Positions 43,153 to 52,497 of a DNA stretch of 64,000 nt are shown piece after piece. The position numbers and the translations under genes were made by a program. Position 1 is the stretch's first letter, and every line of letters begins with the position of its first letter. The notes under the pieces are model-generated. The model ran no database searches, was not told the origin of the DNA, and worked only from the letters and a program-made list of their open reading frames with translations. This stretch comes from Streptomyces canus (GTDB lineage: Bacteria > Actinomycetota > Actinomycetes > Streptomycetales > Streptomycetaceae): NCBI RefSeq assembly GCF_030815415.1, contig NZ_JAUSWW010000001.1:2728001-2792000 (forward strand), written 5' to 3'.

Positions 43153-44457
43153 GTGACCGACGCCCAAGAGACCGCAGCAGACAGCTCACTGCGAACCACC
43201 GGAGGCGCCCCTCCGGACGACGGCGGATCTTCTGTTACGGGGGCGCCCGAACCTGAACCGGGTCCAGAGCCGATTCCTTTGCTCGAACCGCGCGAGGGCA
43301 TCCCGCCCGTGGTCGCCGACGAGGACAGCCTCGCCCAGGTGATCGCCGCGTTCGCGGCCGGCTCCGGACCCGTCGCCGTCGACGCCGAACGCGCGTCCGG
43401 CTATCGCTACGGACAACGCGCCTACCTGGTCCAGCTACGCCGCGAGGGCGCGGGGAGCGCGCTGATCGACCCCGTGGCCTGTCCCGACCTGTCCGGGCTC
43501 GGCGAGGCGCTCTCCGGGGTGGAGTGGGTGCTGCACGCCGCCACACAGGACCTGCCGTGTCTGCGCGAGATAGGTATGGTGCCCACCTCCCTCTTCGACA
43601 CCGAGCTCGCCGGACGGCTCGCCGGGTTCCCCCGGGTCGGCCTCGGCGCGATGGTCGAGGGCGTCCTGGGCTTCGTACTCGAAAAGGGACACTCCGCCGT
43701 CGACTGGTCGACCCGTCCGCTGCCCGAGCCGTGGCTGCGCTACGCGGCGCTGGACGTGGAGCTCCTCGTCGACCTGCGGGACGCGCTGGAGAAGGAGCTG
43801 GACCGGCAGGGAAAGCTGGAGTGGGCGCGGCAGGAGTTCGACGCGATCGCGGCCGCGCCGCCTGCCGAGCCGCGCAAGGACCCCTGGCGCCGGACGTCCG
43901 GGATGCACAAGGTGCGGCGGCGTCGGCAGCTGGCCGTGGTGCGGGAGCTCTGGCAGACGCGGGACCGGATCGCCCAGCGGCGGGACGTGTCGCCGGGCAA
44001 GGTGCTCTCCGACCTGGCCATCGTCGAGGCGGCGTTGTCGCTGCCGGCCGACGCCCAGGCCCTCGCCGCGTTGAACGGGTACGGGCAGCGGATGGGGCGG
44101 CGGCAGCTGGAGCAGTGGCAGGCGGCCGTGGATCGGGCCAAGGGGCTGGCCGAGGCGCAGTTGCCAGCGCCCGGGCAGCCGGTCACCGGGCCGCCGCCGC
44201 CACGCGCCTGGGCCGACAAGGACCCCGCCGCCGCGGCCCGGTTGTCCGCGGCCCGCGCCGGGGTTTCCGCGCTGGCCGAGCGGCTCAACATGCCCCAGGA
44301 GAACCTGATCACTCCGGACACGGTCCGGCGGGTCTGCTGGGAGCCGCCGAAGGGTGTCGATGCGGAGTCCGTGGGGGCGGCGCTTGCGGGGTACGGGGCT
44401 CGGCCTTGGCAGGTTGAGCTTGTCACTCCGGTTCTCGTGAGTGCCTTGTCCGCCTAG
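43153..44457 (+). CDS. rnd: Ribonuclease D-like 3'-5' exonuclease
   Basis: Predicted 434 aa, GTG start with AGG close upstream. After an acidic Pro-rich N-terminus (~45 aa) comes the DEDDy exonuclease: Asp77/Glu79 in VAVDAERASGYRYGQRA, a middle Asp in LHAATQDLPCL, and YAALDVELL with the Tyr and last Asp. An HRDC domain follows (RRRQLAVVRELWQTRDRIAQ). It trims tRNA and other RNA 3' ends in the cytoplasm. In actinomycetes it commonly lies in this DUF3000/hemE neighbourhood. Confidence 0.92.
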   Translation: MTDAQETAADSSLRTTGGAPPDDGGSSVTGAPEPEPGPEPIPLLEPREGIPPVVADEDSLAQVIAAFAAGSGPVAVDAERASGYRYGQRAYLVQLRREGAGSALIDPVACPDLSGLGEALSGVEWVLHAATQDLPCLREIGMVPTSLFDTELAGRLAGFPRVGLGAMVEGVLGFVLEKGHSAVDWSTRPLPEPWLRYAALDVELLVDLRDALEKELDRQGKLEWARQEFDAIAAAPPAEPRKDPWRRTSGMHKVRRRRQLAVVRELWQTRDRIAQRRDVSPGKVLSDLAIVEAALSLPADAQALAALNGYGQRMGRRQLEQWQAAVDRAKGLAEAQLPAPGQPVTGPPPPRAWADKDPAAAARLSAARAGVSALAERLNMPQENLITPDTVRRVCWEPPKGVDAESVGAALAGYGARPWQVELVTPVLVSALSA

Positions 44458-44463
44458 TTCCCG

Positions 44464-44481
44464 GCGCCCCTTTCGGGGCGC
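44464..44481. terminator. Bidirectional hairpin between rnd and the mannoside permease
   Basis: GCGCCCC and GGGGCGC pair across TTTC, 7 bp after the rnd stop and 2 bp after the convergent permease gene end. Confidence 0.65.
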
Positions 44482-44482
44482 G

Positions 44483-45313
44483 TCACCTCGTCGCTCCTCG
44501 CATGAAGCCGTTGTAGATGAAGCGTTGCAGGCTCAGGAAGACCACCAGCGTCGGGAGGATCACCAGCACCGCTCCCGCCGAGATGACCTCCCAGTGCGCC
44601 GCGTACGGGCCTCGGAAGCGGAAGAGGGACGTCGAGATCACGCCAAGATCTTCCGATGGCATATAGAGGAAGGGGATGTAGAAGTCGTTGTATACGGTGA
44701 TCCCCTTCACGATCACCACCGTCGCGATCGCGGGCTTCAGCAGCGGGAAGATGATCCGCCAGTAGATGGTGAACGTGTTGGCCCCGTCCAGGCGGGCCGA
44801 TTCGTCCAGGGAGATCGGGATCGACCGGACGAACTGCAGGAAGATGTAGATCGAGACGATGTCGGTGCCCATGTAGAGCGCGATCGGCGCCCACAGGGTG
44901 TCGAACATGCCGAAGCTGTTGACGATCTGGAAGGTCGCCACCTGGGTCGTGACGCCGGGGACCAGCGCGGCGATGAGGAAGAGCGCCACCACCAGCTTGC
45001 GGAAGCGGAAGGTGAAGCGGTCGATGGCGTACGCGGTCATCGAGCCGATGAGGACCGTGCCGCCGATCGAGACCAGCAGGATGACCGCCGTGTTGGCGAA
45101 GGCGGAGAGCATCTCGCCGTCCCGGAACGCCGACGCGTAGTTGCCGAAGTTCAGCAGGTTGTCGGGGAGGTCCAGGGCGCCGCTCGAGTTCGCCATCTCC
45201 GTCTCCGACTTGAGGGAGGTCAGGAGGACGACGACCAGCGGGAGCAGGACCACCACGGTCGCGGCGATCAGGGACAGGTACACGAGGGTGCGGGACACCG
45301 CGTGGCGTGTCAT
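44483..45313 (-). CDS. Sugar ABC transporter permease (MalG-like), mannoside cluster
   Basis: Predicted 276 aa, ATG overlapping the upstream permease stop (ATGA). It has six membrane segments and the EAA loop ISLDESARLDGANTFTIYW. CUT1 channel subunit. As in the first transporter of this window there is no ATPase gene, consistent with use of a shared MsiK. It is the last gene of the SBP-permease-permease operon. Confidence 0.9.
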   Translation of the reverse strand: MTRHAVSRTLVYLSLIAATVVVLLPLVVVLLTSLKSETEMANSSGALDLPDNLLNFGNYASAFRDGEMLSAFANTAVILLVSIGGTVLIGSMTAYAIDRFTFRFRKLVVALFLIAALVPGVTTQVATFQIVNSFGMFDTLWAPIALYMGTDIVSIYIFLQFVRSIPISLDESARLDGANTFTIYWRIIFPLLKPAIATVVIVKGITVYNDFYIPFLYMPSEDLGVISTSLFRFRGPYAAHWEVISAGAVLVILPTLVVFLSLQRFIYNGFMRGATR

Positions 45314-46263
45314 ACGAGATCCACCTTGTCGTCGGGCACCAGGCGCCGCTGGACCCAGGTCACCAGCAGGATGATCAGCAACAGGACCACCGCGGCGGCC
45401 GAGGCGAGGCCCGTCTTGTTGAAGCGGAAGGCCAGGTTCACCGTCTGGATCACGAAGGTCTCGGTGCCGGTGGCGCCGCCGGTCATGATGTACGGGATCT
45501 CGAAGGCCGAGAGCGAGCCGGAGATCGAGAGGATGACCGTCAGGGTCAGCACCGGTTTGATGCCCGGCGCGATGATGTAGCGGAACTGGTGCCAGCGGTT
45601 CGCGCCGTCCAGTTCGGCCGCCTCGTACAGCTCCCCCGGGATCGACTGGATCGCGCCCAGGAACAGGACGAAGTTCAGGCCCAGATAGCGCCACATCGAG
45701 ACGCCGGCGAGCGAGGTGTTCGCGGAGACCGGGGTGCCGAGCCAGGCGTGGTCGGTCGTCACTCCGAAGAGGCTCAGGACCGAGTCGAGGGTGCCGCCGT
45801 CCTGGAAGAAGTACAGGAAGACGAAGCCGATCGCCACCCCGTTGATCAGATACGGGAAGAACAGCACGCCCTTGAAGAAGTTCCGGAAGCGGATGTTGAA
45901 GCTCAGGATCGTCGCGAAGTAGAGCGCGGCGACGATCTGCAGGGCGGAGGCGGCCAGGTAGTAGCCGCTGACCCAGAAGACCTCGAAGAGTTCCGGGCGG
46001 GTGAAGATCTCCTCGTAGTTCCCGACGCCCGTGTAGTGCAGTTCGGGACTCACGCCGTCCCAGTCGGTGAGGCTGTACGCCACCATGTTGGCGATCGGCG
46101 CGTAGGTGAAGGTGATCAGCAGCGCGAGCGGGGCCAGGAGGAAGAGCCACGGGGTGACCCCCCGCCACACACGGTGCTTGCGGGCGGCGGGCGCCGGGAC
46201 GGGGGCGGCCGGTGCCGCCCCCGTGGCGGTCTTCACTGCCGCCTTCCGAGTGGTGTCCGTCAT
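45310..46263 (-). CDS. Sugar ABC transporter permease (MalF-like), mannoside cluster
   Basis: Predicted 317 aa. An Ala/Pro-rich cytoplasmic N-terminus (~35 aa) is followed by six membrane segments (WLFLLAPLALLITFTYAP first) and the EAA loop ELYEAAELDGANRWHQF. It starts 3 bp after the binding-protein stop. Confidence 0.9.
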   Translation of the reverse strand: MTDTTRKAAVKTATGAAPAAPVPAPAARKHRVWRGVTPWLFLLAPLALLITFTYAPIANMVAYSLTDWDGVSPELHYTGVGNYEEIFTRPELFEVFWVSGYYLAASALQIVAALYFATILSFNIRFRNFFKGVLFFPYLINGVAIGFVFLYFFQDGGTLDSVLSLFGVTTDHAWLGTPVSANTSLAGVSMWRYLGLNFVLFLGAIQSIPGELYEAAELDGANRWHQFRYIIAPGIKPVLTLTVILSISGSLSAFEIPYIMTGGATGTETFVIQTVNLAFRFNKTGLASAAAVVLLLIILLVTWVQRRLVPDDKVDLV

Positions 46264-46266
46264 CGG

Positions 46267-47580
46267 TCAGGACCCCGCGGTCTTCTGGGCTTCCGTCCAG
46301 CGCTCGCTGAGGTCGGCGAGGAAGTCGTCGAGGCTGCCCTTGCGGGCACCCCGCGCCAGGTCGACCAGGTTCTGGCGGTACTCGGGGGCGTAGATGCCGA
46401 CCTCCGAGGTGTTGTCGATCTGCTTGACCTCGGCGCCCTTGGCGTCGTCCACCTCGATGAGCTCGACGCCCGCCTCCTCGTACGGCTTGAGGACCTCGGG
46501 CATGGGGGCGTCCTTGAGCGGGGAGATGGCCAGGTTGTCCTCGACGTAGCTCGACTTGTCGGTGAACCAGTCGATCCAGGCGCGGGCCGCTTCCTTGTGC
46601 TGGGAGTGGACGTTGACGGCCTGGTTGTAGTCCGGGGCGACGGTCGCGCAGAACTTGCCGTTCGTCTGCGACGGGAAGGGCATGAAGCCGATGTCGTCAG
46701 GGTTGGCCCCGGCCTTCTTGGCGGCGTCCTGGAACTGGACGATGGCCCAGGTGCCCAGCCACTGTGTCGCGATCTCGCCCTTCGCGGTCCGCGGCTTGGA
46801 CTCCTCCCAGTTGCTCGTCGTGGGGTCCTTCTCGATGAGGCCCGACTTCACGATGTCGTGGAGCAGGGTGTCGCCGACGCGCAGGTCGGCGCCCTTCGCC
46901 CACGGGTCGCCCTCGGCCAGTTTCGTGGTCGCCTGCGGGTCGCAGTGGACGGCGCCGTCGACGTACGTCCACGAGGTGAGCGTCCAGCCGGCCGAGAAGT
47001 TGGTGTAGTACGGGATGGCGTCGGTCTTGGACTTGATGGCCTTGAGGCTTTCGAGGAACTCGGCCGGAGTGGTGGGCCATTCGGTGATCCCGGCCTCCTT
47101 CCAGACGCGCTTGTTGTAGACGAACCCGGGCATCACACTGACCGGGCTCTGGCCGTAGACCTTGCCGTTGACGGTGGTGAAATCGGTGAAGCGGTACTTC
47201 TTGCCTCGCTCGGCCTGGGTGCCGAGCGAGGCGAAGAACCTCGGGTAGTCGGCCTTCTTGATGACCGCGGGGATCAGCAGGACGTCGCCGTAGTTCTCCG
47301 TGTTCATACGGATCTTGACTTCGGCCTCGTAGTTGGTGAGGGCCTCGAACTCGACCTTGACCTTCGGGTAGGTCTTGTTGAACTCGGCGGCGTACCTCTT
47401 CATCGTGCCGTCCTGCACGAGGTCGGTCCGCACGGTGAGGACTTTGATGGTTCCGGTGACCTTCGACGGGTCGTCGGCTGCCTTGGCGTCGGCGCCTTTG
47501 GTGGAACCCCCGGTGCCGGTGCACCCCGGAATGAGCAGGGCGGCTCCCACGGCGAGGGCCAGGACTGTACGGCGGTTCAT
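46267..47580 (-). CDS. Sugar ABC transporter substrate-binding lipoprotein, mannoside cluster
   Basis: Predicted 437 aa with lipobox IPGC after a short hydrophobic stretch. The body is a family-1 solute-binding protein (YAAEFNKTYPKVKVEFEALT; FVYNKRVWKEAG; TQWLGTWAIVQF). Divergent from the beta-mannosidase gene, so the probable ligand is a beta-mannoside such as mannobiose; a cello-oligosaccharide cannot be excluded. Confidence 0.9.
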   Translation of the reverse strand: MNRRTVLALAVGAALLIPGCTGTGGSTKGADAKAADDPSKVTGTIKVLTVRTDLVQDGTMKRYAAEFNKTYPKVKVEFEALTNYEAEVKIRMNTENYGDVLLIPAVIKKADYPRFFASLGTQAERGKKYRFTDFTTVNGKVYGQSPVSVMPGFVYNKRVWKEAGITEWPTTPAEFLESLKAIKSKTDAIPYYTNFSAGWTLTSWTYVDGAVHCDPQATTKLAEGDPWAKGADLRVGDTLLHDIVKSGLIEKDPTTSNWEESKPRTAKGEIATQWLGTWAIVQFQDAAKKAGANPDDIGFMPFPSQTNGKFCATVAPDYNQAVNVHSQHKEAARAWIDWFTDKSSYVEDNLAISPLKDAPMPEVLKPYEEAGVELIEVDDAKGAEVKQIDNTSEVGIYAPEYRQNLVDLARGARKGSLDDFLADLSERWTEAQKTAGS

Positions 47581-47639
47581 GTGCGTCAGCTCCGTTCTTG
47601 GGACGGACGAGCACGAGCGGGTTGGCTGGTTCCGAACTC

Positions 47640-47653
47640 TGACAACGTTTTCT
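47640..47653. promoter_or_regulatory. Putative LacI-type operator in the mannoside divergent promoter
   Basis: TGACAACGTTTTCT is an imperfect palindrome centred on AACGTT, a usual LacI-family layout. TTAACCGGTAAA follows at 47653-47664, and AAACTGTTT at 47688-47696 is a second candidate. The gap lies between the binding protein and beta-mannosidase, and a LacI gene is encoded downstream. Confidence 0.5.
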
Positions 47654-47741
47654 TAACCGGTAAAGTCCCTATCTCGCCAACGATGCCAAACTGTTTCCAT
47701 CGCTTCTCGGCAACTGGACTTGATCGGTTTAGGGAGTGCGC

Positions 47742-50114
47742 ATGCTTCAGGACACACCGCTCGGCGAGGGATGGATCCTGCTGCACGAGGGGAGCGAGCT
47801 CCCCGCCGCGGTGCCGGGCTGCGTGCACACCGACCTGCTGGCCGCGGGGGTGATCCCGGACCCCTTTCTCGGGCGGAACGAGACCGAGGTGGCCTGGGTG
47901 GGGCGGCGGGAGTGGACGTACGAGACGCAGCTGCGGGCCGGCTCGGGACACTCGGCCCACGAGCAGACCGACCTCGTCTTCGAGGGCCTCGACACCGCCG
48001 CCGAAGTCCGTCTGGACGGAAGGCTGTTGGGGCGGACACGGAACATGCACCGCTCGTACCGCTTCGACGTGACCGGCCTCGAAGGGCGGCTGTCGGTGCG
48101 GTTCGCCTCCGCCTACGCCGAGGCCGAGGCGGTGCGCGGGAAGCTCGGGGAGCGGCCGGCCGCGTACCAGGAGCCCTTCCAGTACATCCGCAAGATGGCC
48201 TGCTCCTTCGGCTGGGACTGGGGGCCGACCCTGGTGACGGCCGGGATCTGGCGGCCGGCGCGGCTCGAGCACTGGTCGACGGCCCGGATCGCACGGGTGC
48301 GGCCGCTGGTGACCGTTGACGTCGAACACGGCCTGGGTGTCGTGGAGTTGGCCGTCGAGGTCGAGCGGACCCGGGTCGAGGCGTCGCTCGCCGTCCAGGC
48401 GACGGTGGGCGGGGTGCGGGTGCGCGCTTCGCTCGACGGGGCGAGTGGGGTCGTACGGCTCGAAGTGCCCGACGTGCGGCTGTGGTGGCCGCGCGGGTAC
48501 GGTGAACAGCCCTTGTACGACGTCGAGTTGACCTTGCTGCACGGTGACGACGTGCTGGATGCTTGGCGGCGGCGGGTCGGTTTCCGCACGGTGGAATTGG
48601 ACCGGTCGGCCGATGAGCACGGCACCGGTTTCACCTTCGTCGTCAACGGTGAGCGGCTCTTCGCGCGGGGCGTCAACTGGATCCCGGACGATGTGTTCCC
48701 GTCGCGGATCACGCGGGAGCGGTATCGGGAGCGGCTGGCGCAGGCCGCCGGGGCGGGGGTCGATCTCGTCCGGATCTGGGGCGGCGGGATCTACGAGAGC
48801 CAGGACTTCTACGACGCCTGCGACGAGTTGGGGCTGCTGGTCTGGCAGGACTTCCCGTTCGCGTGCGCGGCCTATCCCGAGGAGCAGCCGCTGCGGGGCG
48901 AGGTGGAGGCCGAGGCGCGGGAGAACGTCGTACGGCTGATGCCGCATCCCTCGCTGGTGCTGTGGAACGGCAACAACGAGAACCTGTGGGGGTTCAGGGA
49001 CTGGGGCTGGGAGGAACGCCTCGCCGGGGACTCCTGGGGCGAGGGGTACTACCTGGGCGTACTGCCGCGGGTGGTGGCCGAGTTGGATCCGACGCGGCCG
49101 TACACAGCGGGGAGTCCGTGGTCCGGGTCGTGGGAGCGGCATCCGAACGATCCGGCGCACGGGACGCATCACTCGTGGGAGGTGTGGAACCGGGAGGACT
49201 ACACGGAGTACCGGCGTGAAGTACCCCGGTTCATGGCCGAGTTCGGGTGGCAGGCGCCGCCCGCCTACGCGACGCTGCGGCGGGCGCTGCCGGGTGAGGA
49301 GCTGGTGCCGGACTCCCCCGGGATGCTGCACCACCAGAAGGCCGACGACGGGAACGGGAAGTTGCGGCGCGGGCTGGAGCGCCACTTCGTCTTTCCCGAG
49401 GGGGACTTCGACCGGTGGCACTACCTCACGCAGGTCAACCAGGCGCGGGCCGTGGCCACCGGGATCGAGCACTGGCGGTCCCGCTGGCCGGTGTGCGCGG
49501 GGACGGTCGTGTGGCAGCTCAACGACTGCTGGCCGGTGACGTCGTGGGCGGCGATCGACGGGGACGGGCGGGAGAAGCCGCTCTATCACGAGCTGCGGAG
49601 GCTGTACGCGGATCGGTTGCTGACGGTTCAGGGGCGAGCCGTGGCCGCCGTCAATCAGGGCCCTGATGTGTGGGCGGGTGCGGTGCGGCTGCGGCGGATG
49701 TCGGTCGAGGGGGCGGTGATCGGCGAGGCGAGTGTGGAGTTCACCGCCGGGGCACGGGCCGTGGCGCGCCTCGACCTGCCGGGGGAGCTGGAGCCGGTCG
49801 GCGCGAAGGAGTTCCTGGTCGCGGACGCGGACGGGCTGCGGGCGCTGCACTTTCCGGTGCCGGACCGCGAGATCCCTTACCCGCGGCCGGACTTCGACGT
49901 CTCGGTCGCGCCGGGCTCGGTGACCGTGACGGCCCGGAGTCTCGTACGGGATCTGCTCCTCCAGGCCGACCGGCTGGACCCGGAGGCGCGGGCCGACCGG
50001 GGGCTGGTGACATTGCTGCCGGGCGAACAGGTGACCATCGGGGTCAGCGGCTGGAAGACTCCCGATCCGGACGCCGCCCGATCCGCCCTGTACTGCCTGG
50101 AGCCCAGCCGATGA
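47742..50114 (+). CDS. GH2 beta-mannosidase
   Basis: Predicted 790 aa from an ATG 5 nt after AGGGAG; a GTG two codons upstream overlaps the ribosome site. It has the Mrp-type GH2 beta-mannosidase architecture: N-terminal jelly roll (PAAVPGCVHTDLLAAGVIPD), SFGWDWGPTLVT, LWWPRGYGEQPLY, then the TIM barrel. The acid/base is Glu413 (WNGNNENLWG) and the nucleophile Glu500 (RFMAEFGWQ). No signal peptide, so it hydrolyses imported beta-mannosides to mannose in the cytoplasm. Coupled by ATGA overlap to the LacI gene. Confidence 0.93.
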   Translation: MLQDTPLGEGWILLHEGSELPAAVPGCVHTDLLAAGVIPDPFLGRNETEVAWVGRREWTYETQLRAGSGHSAHEQTDLVFEGLDTAAEVRLDGRLLGRTRNMHRSYRFDVTGLEGRLSVRFASAYAEAEAVRGKLGERPAAYQEPFQYIRKMACSFGWDWGPTLVTAGIWRPARLEHWSTARIARVRPLVTVDVEHGLGVVELAVEVERTRVEASLAVQATVGGVRVRASLDGASGVVRLEVPDVRLWWPRGYGEQPLYDVELTLLHGDDVLDAWRRRVGFRTVELDRSADEHGTGFTFVVNGERLFARGVNWIPDDVFPSRITRERYRERLAQAAGAGVDLVRIWGGGIYESQDFYDACDELGLLVWQDFPFACAAYPEEQPLRGEVEAEARENVVRLMPHPSLVLWNGNNENLWGFRDWGWEERLAGDSWGEGYYLGVLPRVVAELDPTRPYTAGSPWSGSWERHPNDPAHGTHHSWEVWNREDYTEYRREVPRFMAEFGWQAPPAYATLRRALPGEELVPDSPGMLHHQKADDGNGKLRRGLERHFVFPEGDFDRWHYLTQVNQARAVATGIEHWRSRWPVCAGTVVWQLNDCWPVTSWAAIDGDGREKPLYHELRRLYADRLLTVQGRAVAAVNQGPDVWAGAVRLRRMSVEGAVIGEASVEFTAGARAVARLDLPGELEPVGAKEFLVADADGLRALHFPVPDREIPYPRPDFDVSVAPGSVTVTARSLVRDLLLQADRLDPEARADRGLVTLLPGEQVTIGVSGWKTPDPDAARSALYCLEPSR

Positions 50115-51148
50115 CAGCCCAACCGGCTTCCCGCGTCACCATCAAGGACGTCGCCGCGCGTGCCGGCGTGTCCAAGGGTGCCGTGTCGCTCGCGTTCAAC
50201 CACAAGCCGGGGTTGTCGGAGACGACCCGGGACCGGATCTTCAAGGCCGCGCGGGAACTGGGCTGGGCGCCGAACCTCACCGCGCGGACGCTGGCCGGGT
50301 CGCGGGTGGACGTGGTGGGCCTCGCGATCTGCCGGCCGGCGCGGCTGCTGGGCCTGGAGCCCTTCTACATGGAGTTCATCTCGGGCGTGGAGAGCGTGCT
50401 GACCGAGCACTCGTGCTCCCTGCTGCTGCGGCTGGTGCGGAACGTGGAGGAGGAGGTCGGGATCCAGGAGTCGTGGTGGCGGGGGCGGCAGATCGGCGGG
50501 GCGATCCTCGTCGACTTCCGGCCCGACGACCCTCGGGTGGAGTCGGCCGAGCGGCTCGGGATGCCGGTGGTCGCGGTCGGGCATCCCTCGCTCACCGGGA
50601 GCCTGACGTCCGTGTGGACCGACGACGCCACCGCCGTGACGGAGGCGGTGCGGTATCTGGCGGCGCTGGGGCACCGGCGGATCGCCCGGGTCGGGGGTGC
50701 GGCCGCGCTGGGGCACACCGCGGCGCGTACGGCCGCCTTCGACGAGGCGGCGCGGACGCTGGAGCTGGCCGGGGCGTGGCAGGTGACGACCGACTACTCG
50801 GGGGAGGCGGGGGCGCGGGCGACGCGGTCCATGCTGGCCGCCGACGCGGCGGACCGGCCCACGGCGATCGTGTACGACAACGACATCATGGCGGTGGCCG
50901 GTCTCTCGGTCGCCGCCGAGATGGGGCTCTCCGTGCCCGGCGACGTCTCGCTGCTCGCCTGGGACGACTCCCAGCTGTGCCGGCTGACCCATCCCACGCT
51001 GTCCGCGATGAGCCATGACGTGCACGGATTCGGTGCGGAGGCGGCCCGGACCCTGTTCGGAGTGATCATGGGCGAGGGGCCGGGATCACATCCTGTGCCC
51101 ACCCCGACACTCACCCCGCGCGGCTCGACCGCTCCCCCGCGGGTGTGA
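50111..51148 (+). CDS. LacI-family regulator of the mannoside cluster
   Basis: Predicted 345 aa. The N-terminal HTH VTIKDVAARAGVSKGAVSLAF and hinge region (NLTARTLAGSRVDVVGLA) are standard LacI. The periplasmic-binding-like effector domain follows, with YDNDIMAVAGLSVAAEMGLS and VSLLAWDDSQLC. The start ATG overlaps the beta-mannosidase stop. It most likely represses the divergent transporter and mannosidase via the AACGTT site and is released by a mannoside; this is inferred from position. Confidence 0.9.
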   Translation: MTAQPASRVTIKDVAARAGVSKGAVSLAFNHKPGLSETTRDRIFKAARELGWAPNLTARTLAGSRVDVVGLAICRPARLLGLEPFYMEFISGVESVLTEHSCSLLLRLVRNVEEEVGIQESWWRGRQIGGAILVDFRPDDPRVESAERLGMPVVAVGHPSLTGSLTSVWTDDATAVTEAVRYLAALGHRRIARVGGAAALGHTAARTAAFDEAARTLELAGAWQVTTDYSGEAGARATRSMLAADAADRPTAIVYDNDIMAVAGLSVAAEMGLSVPGDVSLLAWDDSQLCRLTHPTLSAMSHDVHGFGAEAARTLFGVIMGEGPGSHPVPTPTLTPRGSTAPPRV

Positions 51149-51206
51149 CCTTCGCCGCTCCCCCCTCCAGGACTGTGCAGCTACGTTACCCATAAGTAGC
51201 ATGGAC

Positions 51207-51222
51207 CTGAGCGCGCGCTCAG
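51207..51222. promoter_or_regulatory. Perfect palindrome upstream of fadA
   Basis: CTGAGCGCGCGCTCAG is fully symmetric and lies 48 bp before the fadA start. GTTACCCATAAGTAGC just upstream is a second, partly symmetric element. One may be the site of a TetR/GntR-type fatty-acid regulator. Confidence 0.5.
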
Positions 51223-51270
51223 CGCTTGTGCAGTGCAGCAGTGCCATCCCGCATCTGGAGGAGAGCCATC

Positions 51271-52497
51271 GTGCCTCGTACCGTCAGGGACGTCGTCTTC
51301 GTCGACGGCGTCCGCACCCCGTTCGGCAAGGCGGGCCCGAAGGGCATCTACCACGAGACCCGCGCCGACGACCTCGTCGTGAAGGCGATCCGGGAGCTGC
51401 TGCGCCGCAACCCGGGTCTGGACCCGAAGAAGATCGACGAGGTCGCCATCGCCGCGACCACGCAGATCGGTGACCAGGGTCTGACCATCGGCCGCACGGC
51501 CGGCATCCTCGCCGGTCTGCCGCAGTCGGTGCCCGGCTACTCGATCGACCGGATGTGCGCCGGCGCCCTGACCGCCGTCACCTCGGTCGCCGGTTCGGTC
51601 GCCTTCGGTGCGTACGACATCGCCATCGCCGGCGGCGTCGAGCACATGGGCCGCCACCCCATGGGCGAGGGCGTGGACCCGAACCCGCGCTTCGTCTCCG
51701 AGAAGCTGGTCGACGAGTCGGCGCTGTTCATGGGCATGACCGCCGAGAACCTGCACGACCGCTACCCGCAGATCACCAAGCAGCGCGCCGACGAATACGC
51801 CGTGCGCTCGCAGGAGAAGGCCGCCAAGGCGTACGCCAACGGCAAGATCCAGGCGGACCTGGTCCCGATCTCCGTGCGCCGCACCAACCCGGAGGCCGGT
51901 GAGACGGGCTGGGGCCTGGTCACCGCCGACGAGCCGATGCGCCCGGGCACCACGCTGGAGAACCTGTCCGGTCTCAAGACGCCGTTCCGCGTCCACGGCC
52001 GCGTCACCGCGGGCAACGCCGCCGGTCTCAACGACGGTGCCACCGCCTCGCTCATCGCCTCCGAGGACTTCGCCCGCGAGAACGACCTCCCGGTGAAGAT
52101 GCGCCTCGTCTCCTACTCCTTCGTGGGTGTGGAGCCGGAGGTCATGGGCTACGGCCCGATCCCGGCCACGGAGAAGGCGCTCGCGCAGGCGGGGCTGTCG
52201 ATCTCCGACATCGGCCTGTTCGAGATCAACGAGGCCTTCGCCGTCCAGGTCCTGGCCTTCCTCGACCACTACGGCATCGCGGACGACGACGCGCGCGTCA
52301 ACCAGTACGGCGGCGCGATCGCCTTCGGTCACCCGCTGGCCTCCTCGGGCGTGCGTCTCATGACGCAGCTGGCCCGTCAGTTCGAGGAGCAGCCGGAGGT
52401 CCGTTACGGCCTCACCACCATGTGCGTCGGCTTCGGCATGGGCGCCACGGTGATCTGGGAGAACCCGAACCACAAGGACGCCGGAGGCGACAAGTGA
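51271..52497 (+). CDS. fadA: Acetyl-CoA acyltransferase (thiolase), beta-oxidation
   Basis: Predicted 408 aa; GTG after GGAGGAGAG. The thiolase active-site residues are present: nucleophile Cys96 in IDRMCAGALTA, His354 in AFGHPLASSGVR and Cys385 in TTMCVGFGMG. It cleaves 3-ketoacyl-CoA to acetyl-CoA. Coupled by GTGA overlap to fadB, forming the trifunctional beta-oxidation complex. Confidence 0.93.
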   Translation: MPRTVRDVVFVDGVRTPFGKAGPKGIYHETRADDLVVKAIRELLRRNPGLDPKKIDEVAIAATTQIGDQGLTIGRTAGILAGLPQSVPGYSIDRMCAGALTAVTSVAGSVAFGAYDIAIAGGVEHMGRHPMGEGVDPNPRFVSEKLVDESALFMGMTAENLHDRYPQITKQRADEYAVRSQEKAAKAYANGKIQADLVPISVRRTNPEAGETGWGLVTADEPMRPGTTLENLSGLKTPFRVHGRVTAGNAAGLNDGATASLIASEDFARENDLPVKMRLVSYSFVGVEPEVMGYGPIPATEKALAQAGLSISDIGLFEINEAFAVQVLAFLDHYGIADDDARVNQYGGAIAFGHPLASSGVRLMTQLARQFEEQPEVRYGLTTMCVGFGMGATVIWENPNHKDAGGDK

